DNA of 7,592 nucleotides from an uncultured Candidatus Saccharibacteria bacterium (GTDB lineage Bacteria; Patescibacteriota; Saccharimonadia; Saccharimonadales; Saccharimonadaceae): positions 1 through 7,592 of the forward strand of contig CALIJO010000010.1 in assembly GCA_938017655.1 (NCBI GenBank), in the 5' to 3' direction. Positions 1 to 5,508 of the stretch are shown one piece after another. The position numbers and the translations under genes were made by a program. The notes below the pieces were generated by a model. It saw nothing but the letters and a program-made list of their open reading frames with translations, did not search any database and was not told where the DNA came from. How positions within the stretch are numbered: the first letter of the stretch is position 1; every line of letters starts with the position of its first letter.

Positions 1-978
1 GTGATTAGTTTTGACGGTGCTGCCGATACGCGAAATGATGGCGATCCAGATAATGACCACTATGAATTGCGTCTAGTCGATAATTATGATTGGTTTAAGA
101 ATATTAATTTCCTTGATTTTTTGCGTGAAGTCGGTAAAAACTTCTCCATGACGCAGCTTCTCGATCGTAAGTTTATCCAAAATCGTATCGGCGAAGGCGG
201 CTCTGGCATTTCTTATGCGGAATTTTCTTACTCATTGATTCAGGGTTATGATTTTCTTCACCTCTATCGTCATTACGGAATTGACTTGCAACTTTGTGGC
301 ACTGATCAATTCGGCAATGCTTCCTCTGGTGTTCATCTGATTAAGCGCCTCGAAGGTGGTCGCGCCGATGTTTGGTCTACCCCGCTCGTCATTGATCCGG
401 TAACTGGTCGTAAATTTGGTAAATCTGAGGGAAATGCTATCTGGCTCGCTAGTCAGGATAATGGTTCTGGCAATTACACCTCAATCTTTGATTTTTATCA
501 ATTCTGGCTCAATCAATCTGATCAGGCTGTCGAGTCTTTGATTAAAATCTACACGGTTCTATCGAAAGATGAAATCGATCAAATTCTGGCCGAACATCAG
601 GTTCATCCCGAACTTCGCATCGCTCAAAAGGCCCTTGCTCGTGGTGCGACTGAGGTGGTCCATGGTAAATCTTCTGCTACCGCGGTGATTACTCTCACTG
701 AATTACTCTTCGGTGGACGTAAAATTGAGACGCTTACCGAATCAGAGATTGAAAGTATTGCTATGCTTCTGCCACATTTTGACCTTAATGGCACCGAAAT
801 TAATCTCATTGACGCACTAACTGAACTTGGTTTGGTGAGCTCTCGTTCTGAAGCTAAAACTTTGATCTTAGGTAATGCTATCTCTGTAAATAATCAGAAA
901 ATTCAAGACCCAGCCTATCAAATTTCTTCCTTCGCTATTTTAAAGCGTGGCAAAAATAAATTCGCCATTGTCAAATAA
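1..978 (+). CDS. tyrS: Tyrosyl-tRNA synthetase, 5'-truncated by window edge
   Basis: Class I aminoacyl-tRNA synthetase that activates tyrosine with ATP and loads it on tRNA-Tyr in the cytoplasm. The visible 325 residues hold the tyrosine-site segments YSLIQGYD (residues 77-84) and TDQFGN (101-106), the KMSKS-type ATP loop as KFGKS (138-142), and a C-terminal S4 RNA-binding domain (about 268-305, around the SRSEAKTLILGNAISVN stretch). Bacterial TyrRS is usually about 400-430 residues, so roughly 90-100 N-terminal residues, including the HIGH motif, lie outside the window. The GTG at base 1 is therefore an internal valine codon and not the start. It ends with TAA. The next gene, recA, follows after 187 bp on the same strand. 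Identification rests on several independent motifs in the right order. Confidence 0.95.
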   Translation: MISFDGAADTRNDGDPDNDHYELRLVDNYDWFKNINFLDFLREVGKNFSMTQLLDRKFIQNRIGEGGSGISYAEFSYSLIQGYDFLHLYRHYGIDLQLCGTDQFGNASSGVHLIKRLEGGRADVWSTPLVIDPVTGRKFGKSEGNAIWLASQDNGSGNYTSIFDFYQFWLNQSDQAVESLIKIYTVLSKDEIDQILAEHQVHPELRIAQKALARGATEVVHGKSSATAVITLTELLFGGRKIETLTESEIESIAMLLPHFDLNGTEINLIDALTELGLVSSRSEAKTLILGNAISVNNQKIQDPAYQISSFAILKRGKNKFAIVK

Positions 979-999
979 TCGACAAATCAGCTTTTTCCA

Positions 1000-1028
1000 T
1001 TGATTTTACTTCTCGACTAGCGTATTCT
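1000..1028 (+). promoter_or_regulatory. Possible sigma-70-type promoter for recA
   Basis: TTGATT (1000-1005) and TATTCT (1023-1028) are separated by 17 bp, the ideal spacing for a housekeeping promoter. Both boxes are imperfect. If used, the recA transcript would start near 1035 and carry a leader of about 130 bases, which would contain the mini-ORF and the hairpin listed separately. A shifted -10 at the neighbouring TTAAAAT is also possible. Confidence 0.35.
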
Positions 1029-1084
1029 TAAAATAGAAAAAGTGAGGTAAAGTTTATTTTTCCGAGATGCAAGGAGAATATTAT

Positions 1085-1099
1085 ATGTATACCCATTAA
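1085..1099 (+). CDS. Possible four-codon leader ORF (M-Y-T-H) upstream of recA
   Basis: A strong Shine-Dalgarno, AAGGAG (1071-1076), stands 8 bases before ATG (1085), which reads Met-Tyr-Thr-His and then TAA. The signal is better spaced than the one of recA itself, yet no longer frame follows it. A hairpin begins five bases after the stop. It could be a regulatory leader peptide, a translation decoy, or a chance match. A second in-frame ATG at 1068 would lengthen it to ten codons, but that one has no ribosome binding site. Confidence 0.2.
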   Translation: MYTH

Positions 1100-1103
1100 A
1101 TTC

Positions 1104-1118
1104 TCGTTCCAAGAACGA
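1104..1118 (+). repeat. Small perfect hairpin in the recA leader
   Basis: TCGTTC-CAA-GAACGA gives a 6-bp stem and a 3-base loop, followed by ATTTTAC. The half-sites GTTC and GAAC are in the opposite order from the Gram-positive LexA box (GAAC-N4-GTTC), so I do not call it an SOS box. It may be an RNA hairpin (weak attenuator) or a protein-binding site in front of recA. Confidence 0.35.
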
Positions 1119-1165
1119 TTTTACAGAGTAATTTTTACAGAAATTCGATAAATAACGGAGGAATT

Positions 1166-2188
1166 ATGGTCAAAGAAAAAGAAACTAAAAAAACTGATGC
1201 AGAAAACGGAAAATCCGAAGCTTTAAAGCTTGCTATTGCTCAAATCACCAAGCAATTCGGTGACGGTTCCATCATGAAGCTAGGTGATAATCGCAATATC
1301 GATGTTGAACTTTTGAAGTCAGGCTCACTATCGCTTGATTTAGCTCTTGGTGGTGGCTACCCTAAAGGTCGTATTATTGAAATTTATGGTCCAGAATCTT
1401 CGGGTAAGACTACTTTGGCGCTCCATGCCATTGCTGAAATCCAAAAAACTGGTGGACAGGCTGCCTTCATCGATGCTGAGCACGCCCTCGATCCAGCTTA
1501 TGCCAAGCGTATCGGTGTTGATATTGATAATCTGTTGATTTCTCAGCCAGATAATGGCGAACAGGCTCTCGAAATTTGTGAAACCCTCGTCCGCTCGAAC
1601 GCAGTTGATTTAATTGTGGTCGACTCTGTTGCCGCCCTTGTCCCACAGGCTGAAATTGATGGCGATATGGGTGATGCTCAGATGGGTCTTCAGGCTCGTT
1701 TGATGTCTCAAGCCATGCGTAAGCTCACTGCCATTATCTCTAAGTCCAAGGCTACCGTCATCTTCATCAACCAGATTCGTATGAAGATTGGCGTGATGTT
1801 TGGCAACCCTGAAACCACTACTGGTGGTAATGCCCTGAAGTTCTACGCCTCTGTTCGTATTGATATTCGCCGCATTGGTCAGATTAAAGACGGTGAAAAT
1901 ATCATTGGTAACCGCACCAAGATTAAGGTCGTGAAGAATAAGATTGCCGCCCCATTCCGCTCAGCTGAATTTGACATTATGTATAACGAAGGTATTTCCA
2001 AGGTTGGTGACGTACTCGACCTCGCCGTACAATATGGCGTCTTCGATAAGGCTGGTGCCTTTATTAAGTACAACGGTGAGACTATCGGTCAAGGTCGTGA
2101 AGCTGTGAAGCGCATACTTAAGGAAAAACCAGAGCTCTTCGCTGAAATCGAACAAAAAGTTCGCGAAAAAGCTGAAGCGAGCGAATAG
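1166..2188 (+). CDS. recA: Recombinase RecA
   Basis: DNA-dependent ATPase that forms filaments on single-stranded DNA and performs homology search and strand exchange in recombinational repair; in bacteria with LexA it also triggers the SOS response. The 340-residue protein has normal family length. It shows the Walker A loop GPESSGKT (residues 75-82), the Walker B strand LIVVDSVAAL (149-158), the L1 region around DGDMGDAQMGLQARLMSQAMRK (165-186), and the RecA signature in the L2 region, FGNPETTTGGNALKFYASVR (212-231). The N-terminal tail is Lys/Glu-rich. The ATG is preceded by GGAGG (1157-1161), only 4 bases away. The stop TAG overlaps the GTG start of recX by one base, so the two form an operon. 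No intein or frameshift is seen. Confidence 0.98.
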   Translation: MVKEKETKKTDAENGKSEALKLAIAQITKQFGDGSIMKLGDNRNIDVELLKSGSLSLDLALGGGYPKGRIIEIYGPESSGKTTLALHAIAEIQKTGGQAAFIDAEHALDPAYAKRIGVDIDNLLISQPDNGEQALEICETLVRSNAVDLIVVDSVAALVPQAEIDGDMGDAQMGLQARLMSQAMRKLTAIISKSKATVIFINQIRMKIGVMFGNPETTTGGNALKFYASVRIDIRRIGQIKDGENIIGNRTKIKVVKNKIAAPFRSAEFDIMYNEGISKVGDVLDLAVQYGVFDKAGAFIKYNGETIGQGREAVKRILKEKPELFAEIEQKVREKAEASE

Positions 2189-3054
2189 TGACCGCTCTAT
2201 CTCTGGAAACTTTTCAGAAAATTTCGCAACTCAAGCCAGGAGTCAAAGATCCGAATCGTATTAATATTTTTGTTAATCATAAATTTTTGTGCTCACTTAG
2301 TTTCAAAGTTTTTTCTGAGCAAAACCTCAAAGTCGGCGACGTGCTCACGGAAGAACGTATCTCCGAACTGGTTGCGCTTTCTTCACTCGATAAACTCTAT
2401 CAATCTACCTTAGAGTATTGTCTGTCGCGTCCACATTCTGAAAAAGAAATTCGCGACTACCTACATCGCAAGCAACTGCGTCGTCGTCAGTCACAGATAA
2501 AGTATGATAATTTCAAAAAACGCCTAGCCGAGGACGAGGAATATCGCACTAAAATTCAAGAAATGCGGAAAAATGTTCGTGCCCAGAATGAAAAGATTCG
2601 CGAAATTGATTTTACAGAAAATAACACCTATGAATATACTGGTCGAAAATCCCTTAATCTTCCCACCAAACCCGGCGCAGAGATTACGGAAACTCAGATT
2701 AATCTCGTAGTCGAGCGTTTGAAGCAGGAAAAATTTCTCTCTGACTATAATTTTACGCGTTTCTATATTGATAATCGTAACCAGTCGAAGGGAATTAGTC
2801 GCAAGAAATTACTCTACGAGTTAAAGAGTAAAGGGATTTCTGAATCTATGATGCGCGAAGTGCTTGAGAGTGATGAGCTTTTTTCTCAGCGCGAAGATGA
2901 TACAGAAATTGATAAAATGATCGGGAAGAAATTACGTCGCCCGATTAGTAGAGAAAAACTTATGGCCTACTTAGTTCGCCATGGGTTTTCTTATGATTTG
3001 ATTAAATCTAAGCTTTCAGCAATCGACACTGAAAATCTTCAATCAAAAAGCTAG
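2188..3054 (+). CDS. recX: Regulatory protein RecX, with an internal charged insertion
   Basis: RecX proteins bind RecA filaments and modulate, usually inhibit, their growth and activity. The protein is 288 residues, long for the family (E. coli 166, B. subtilis 264). An N-terminal beta-rich part (about 22-60) precedes the first three-helix RecX module (about 65-97, with LEYCLSRPHSEKEIRDYL). A second module lies at about 168-225 (INLVVERLKQEKFLSDYNF, then SRKKLLYELKSKGIS) and a third at about 236-280. Between modules one and two is a very charged Arg/Lys/Glu stretch (about 97-165) that I do not expect in ordinary RecX. The start is GTG at 2188, overlapping the recA stop by one base (TAGTG), which implies translational coupling. 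It ends in TAG; no strong terminator follows. Confidence 0.9.
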   Translation: MTALSLETFQKISQLKPGVKDPNRINIFVNHKFLCSLSFKVFSEQNLKVGDVLTEERISELVALSSLDKLYQSTLEYCLSRPHSEKEIRDYLHRKQLRRRQSQIKYDNFKKRLAEDEEYRTKIQEMRKNVRAQNEKIREIDFTENNTYEYTGRKSLNLPTKPGAEITETQINLVVERLKQEKFLSDYNFTRFYIDNRNQSKGISRKKLLYELKSKGISESMMREVLESDELFSQREDDTEIDKMIGKKLRRPISREKLMAYLVRHGFSYDLIKSKLSAIDTENLQSKS

Positions 3055-3118
3055 CACAAGCCAAAATCAGCGTAAAGCAAACTAATTCAAACTAGAAGTT
3101 ATTCAGTCTGAGTAGCTC

Positions 3119-3151
3119 AATCTAGTCTCTAGTCAAATCTAGTCTCTAGTC
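3119..3151. repeat. Two tandem copies of a 16-bp sequence at a convergent gene junction
   Basis: AATCTAGTCTCTAGTC occurs at 3119-3134 and again at 3136-3151, separated by one base. The second copy contains the stop codon of the minus-strand PRC-barrel gene. Each copy carries the internal near-repeat CTAGTC/CTAGTC, so the tract looks like slippage-derived CTAGT-rich DNA. The gap between recX and the convergent gene otherwise shows no strong rho-independent terminator. Confidence 0.7.
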
Positions 3152-3712
3152 ATTCTGGCGGAATGGATTAACGAAATTCGGTACGAATTCTTCCTGCTCT
3201 AGTTTTTCGCGGCCTTTTTGCTTAGCTAGTTCGTCTTTTACGATGATTGCCTCGTCATTAATCTCCAGAATTTCTGAACGATTAATAATCAATTCTGGAT
3301 CGATAAATGATTTTAGGATTGGACGTTTGACAGTTAGTTGCTGAATATAAAAATCATTTACATCTACCGTGTAATCTATTACAGTTCCCACATTTGTCTT
3401 GTTCTGAGTTTTGACCTTAAAATGAATTGGCTGAAAATTTAGTTTCACCATTTCATCGATTTTGACTACATCGCCCACATTCAGTAATTCTTCATCCGAA
3501 TCTATAATCATCCCGAGATGGGAAAATTCACGTATACTTCGGACGTCTAAAATCGCTCCCGAGTCAAAGCTTACGGTATTTTTGTTAAGAAAAAATCCCA
3601 ATATCTTCAAATCATTCGGATCGACAATAATCGATTCAATCGTACTAATCACTCCACCGGATCTTAAGCTTAAAATGCGAAATCCGATTAATTTTGAAGC
3701 TTCTAAAATCAT
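3146..3712 (-). CDS. PRC-barrel domain protein, two tandem domains
   Basis: 188-residue soluble protein without a signal peptide or membrane segment. Residues about 3-75 read as one PRC-barrel (small beta-barrel; ASKLIGFRILSLRSGGVISTIESIIVDPNDLKILGF is typical of its start), and residues about 92-160 as a second, more diverged one. The C-terminal 28 residues are charged and end in NPFRQND. PRC-barrels occur in RimM (16S rRNA processing), photosynthetic reaction centre subunit H and many uncharacterised proteins; a function cannot be assigned here. RimM is unlikely because its N-terminal domain is absent. The ATG overlaps the stop of the upstream HAD gene (ATGA), with GGGAG (3717-3721 on the complement) 4 bases ahead, so the two are translationally coupled. 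It converges on recX. Confidence 0.75.
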   Translation of the reverse strand: MILEASKLIGFRILSLRSGGVISTIESIIVDPNDLKILGFFLNKNTVSFDSGAILDVRSIREFSHLGMIIDSDEELLNVGDVVKIDEMVKLNFQPIHFKVKTQNKTNVGTVIDYTVDVNDFYIQQLTVKRPILKSFIDPELIINRSEILEINDEAIIVKDELAKQKGREKLEQEEFVPNFVNPFRQND

Positions 3713-4512
3713 AGTACTCCCAGAATTCCTTTCAGAGCGTATTCGGTATCTTCGTGGTTACGCACCGTAATCGTATCGATACCCATTTGTACGACTGGGT
3801 AATCATTGCTCCCCTCTTGAGTCATGTCGCCAAAATAGAGAATATTGTCTTTTTCGACATTCAACTCCTCCATTAAATGGTTCATGCCGAAAGATTTATT
3901 TAATCCATCACGAAAGGCGTTAATGCTAGTGGTTCCCGCCACTTCGAAAGAAAATTCTGGTACTTTTTCCTTGGCCAGCTTGGCAATCAAATTACGCTTC
4001 TTGCAATCTGGATCCCAGGCGTATTTTTCCTCAGTCCCGGCCTTCTGTCCAAGTGCCGAGAAAGTCACCTGTGACAAACGATTTTCAATAATTTCGTCAC
4101 CCGGTTGAAGCTTGTCTTCTTCCCAATACCCCACTTCTTTGGCCGAACTTTCCAGGGCTTCGGTGATTTTTGCCACCTCATCTTCGGTTAGTGGGTAATT
4201 ATAAACTTGCTCCCAGTTCTTCTCATCATAAGTTGACCCATCATTGCCGTTGGCGGTTGGCTGGTATCGATAGTATTGTGTGCCTTGTGCCACAAAAAGA
4301 TGAAGATGTGCCAGTTGTGCCGGGGTGACTTCAGCAACTTCGACTAAGCGATTGACAATTTGAATTAAAAACTGCTCGAATTTTTGACCAGAAATTGGAC
4401 AAATTTCAAATTCATTCAAGCACTCACTGAGCAAAAAGGCCATTTCATCTGGAATTGGCGTCTTGGCGATATTCAAAGTTTGGTCAATATCAAAGGATAA
4501 TACTTTCTTCAT
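3709..4512 (-). CDS. HAD-IIB hydrolase, eukaryotic phosphomannomutase-like
   Basis: 267-residue cytoplasmic HAD-superfamily phosphatase or phosphomutase. Motif I is SFDIDQT with D8 as nucleophile and D10 as acid/base; motif II is ISG (S41); a motif III lysine candidate is K205 in DGLNKSFGM; motif IV is YFGDMTQEGSND (about 227-237), which resembles the GDKT-x-GGND element of eukaryotic phosphomannomutases (PMM1/PMM2). The cap domain (about 80-190) holds ENRLSQVTFSALGQKA (143-158), in the place where PMM has its mannose-phosphate-binding segment. A role in hexose or mannose phosphate interconversion is plausible, but the Arg residues of the PMM substrate site are not clearly conserved, so a generic sugar-phosphate phosphatase remains possible. 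AGAGGA (4519-4524 on the complement) precedes the ATG by 6 bases. First gene of an operon with the PRC-barrel gene. Confidence 0.85.
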   Translation of the reverse strand: MKKVLSFDIDQTLNIAKTPIPDEMAFLLSECLNEFEICPISGQKFEQFLIQIVNRLVEVAEVTPAQLAHLHLFVAQGTQYYRYQPTANGNDGSTYDEKNWEQVYNYPLTEDEVAKITEALESSAKEVGYWEEDKLQPGDEIIENRLSQVTFSALGQKAGTEEKYAWDPDCKKRNLIAKLAKEKVPEFSFEVAGTTSINAFRDGLNKSFGMNHLMEELNVEKDNILYFGDMTQEGSNDYPVVQMGIDTITVRNHEDTEYALKGILGVL

Positions 4513-4544
4513 CTCTATTCCTCTCTGCGGTATTTCTTTTGCTT

Positions 4545-4550
4545 ATTATA
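4545..4550 (-). promoter_or_regulatory. Perfect -10 box (TATAAT) of the HAD/PRC operon
   Basis: The complement of 4545-4550 reads TATAAT, preceded by TTTTTGC and followed by AAGCAAAAG. Transcription would start near 4538, giving a leader of about 26 bases with a Shine-Dalgarno. No good -35 box is found at 16-18 bp upstream; an inverted repeat occupies that stretch instead, which suggests a weak, assisted or repressible promoter. Confidence 0.6.
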
Positions 4551-4571
4551 GCAAAAACGCTCACTTTTTGC
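4551..4571. repeat. Inverted repeat next to the HAD promoter, operator-like
   Basis: GCAAAAA (4551-4557) and TTTTTGC (4565-4571) are perfect complements separated by 7 bases. The repeat abuts the -10 box of the minus-strand operon and covers its spacer and -35 position, the usual place of a repressor site. It could also be chance in A/T-rich DNA. Confidence 0.35.
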
Positions 4572-4591
4572 GGCTAAAAACCAAAGCCCAC

Positions 4592-4618
4592 ACTTCATTT
4601 TTATGGTAAAAATCAAGT
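4592..4618. repeat. 27-bp imperfect palindrome between divergent promoters
   Basis: ATTTTTA-TGG-TAAAAAT (4597-4613) is flanked by ACTT-C on the left and C-AAGT on the right, giving 11 complementary pairs and a single C-C mismatch. It lies between the HAD promoter (minus) and the tpiA promoter (plus), so it could bind a regulator of either. No U-tract follows, so it is not a terminator. Confidence 0.4.
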
Positions 4619-4671
4619 CCCATACTCATCTTTTTCTATCAAACGGCCAAAAATCACGCCTCACCAAAACC

Positions 4672-4701
4672 TTAAAAATCCCAAACCGATTATGCTATAA
4701 T
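4672..4701 (+). promoter_or_regulatory. tpiA promoter with extended -10, leading to a leaderless start
   Basis: TGCTATAAT (4693-4701) is a perfect -10 box (TATAAT, 4696-4701) with the TGN extension. A weak -35, TTAAAA (4672-4677), stands 18 bp upstream. Only six bases separate the -10 from the tpiA ATG at 4708, so +1 falls on or next to the A of the start codon. Confidence 0.7.
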
Positions 4702-4707
4702 AAGATT

Positions 4708-5484
4708 ATGAAAACATATATTGTGGGCAACTGGAAGATGAATCTGACGATCGGTGAGTCTTCTATCTTTTTGCAGAAATTACTTAAGAAAATCAAACCT
4801 AGTCGTGGCCTCGAAATTGTGATTGCTCCAAGTTTTACTTCGCTCTCTAGCCTTTCACTTCAACTTGAACGTAATAAATCTAAGATCAAGCTTGCCGCTC
4901 AGAATTTTTATTACCGTGATTTCGGGGCCTATACTGGTGAGGTCTCTATCGCTCAGCTCCGCGGTTTAGTTTCTTACGCTATCATCGGTCATTCAGAACG
5001 CCGCTTTGTTTTTGGTGAAACTAACCGGGAAATTTCCCAGAAAGTTGCCGCTGCGATTCGTAATGGTGTCACTCCAATTCTTTGCGTCGGTGAGACTGAA
5101 AGTCAACGTAATTTTGGTGAAACTGTCGATGTCTTGCGTGATGAAATTTTTGGTGGTCTCTCCGAAATTGATAGTGACGATATTAAAAAATGCATCATCG
5201 CTTATGAACCAGTTTGGGCCATCTCTAGTACCAAGGCTGCTCATATCGCCAGTCCAGATGAAATTGCTGACGCTGTGAAGATTATCCGCGACCAACTCAC
5301 CTCTATTTATGGGGAAGAAACCGTCGCTGAAATTCCCGTACTTTTTGGTGGCAGTGTCAATCCAAATAATGCCGGTGCCTACCTCACGGTGCCAGGCGTA
5401 AATGGTCTACTTATTGGCAGTGCAGGTTTAGTTTCTGAGTCGTTTGCTAGTATTATTGAGACCGCAAAAAAGGTTCGTGAATAA
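4708..5484 (+). CDS. tpiA: Triosephosphate isomerase with altered phosphate-binding loops
   Basis: Glycolytic enzyme interconverting dihydroxyacetone phosphate and glyceraldehyde 3-phosphate. The 258-residue product has normal length for a TIM barrel and all catalytic residues: N8 and K10 (GNWKMN), H95 (IGHSERR, 94-99) and E167 (AYEPVWAI). GAYTGEVS (73-80) and FGGSVN (213-218) are also conserved. Odd points: mobile loop 6, usually WAIGTGK, is WAISSTK (170-176), and the usual LVGGASL of loop 8 is LIGSAGL (235-241). The start is ATG 4708, where homology begins; an upstream in-frame ATG at 4603 would add 35 residues unlike any TPI and lies ahead of the promoter. No Shine-Dalgarno is present. The next gene begins 24 bases after the TAA stop. 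Confidence 0.95.
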   Translation: MKTYIVGNWKMNLTIGESSIFLQKLLKKIKPSRGLEIVIAPSFTSLSSLSLQLERNKSKIKLAAQNFYYRDFGAYTGEVSIAQLRGLVSYAIIGHSERRFVFGETNREISQKVAAAIRNGVTPILCVGETESQRNFGETVDVLRDEIFGGLSEIDSDDIKKCIIAYEPVWAISSTKAAHIASPDEIADAVKIIRDQLTSIYGEETVAEIPVLFGGSVNPNNAGAYLTVPGVNGLLIGSAGLVSESFASIIETAKKVRE

Positions 5485-5497
5485 TCAAAAAATCGAG

Positions 5498-5503
5498 TAT
5501 AAT
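5498..5503 (+). promoter_or_regulatory. -10 box (TATAAT) just before the large coiled-coil gene
   Basis: A perfect TATAAT lies in the 24-bp gap after tpiA, and the ATG at 5509 follows after only five bases (TAAAC). Transcription from it would start at or within one base of the ATG. No convincing -35 is present (best TTCGTG inside the tpiA end), and no Shine-Dalgarno precedes the ATG. Confidence 0.55.
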
Positions 5504-5508
5504 TAAAC

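Noticed and set aside
1..3. GTG as start codon of tyrS
   Set aside because: The N-terminal part of the catalytic domain with the HIGH motif is missing, so the frame must come from outside the window.
984..1006. Terminator after tyrS
   Set aside because: AAATCA/TGATTT gives only a 6-bp A/T-rich stem with an 11-base loop and no good U-tract.
1105..1117. LexA (SOS) box in front of recA
   Set aside because: The half-sites are GTTC then GAAC with 3 bases between, the reverse of GAAC-N4-GTTC.
3462..4108. Plus-strand open frames opposite the PRC-barrel and HAD genes
   Set aside because: They are antisense shadows of genes with clear domain motifs and coupled starts on the minus strand.
4603..4707. 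Upstream ATG that would extend tpiA by 35 residues
   Set aside because: The added residues do not resemble TPI, and the start lies upstream of the -10 box; homology begins at MKTYIVGNWKMN.
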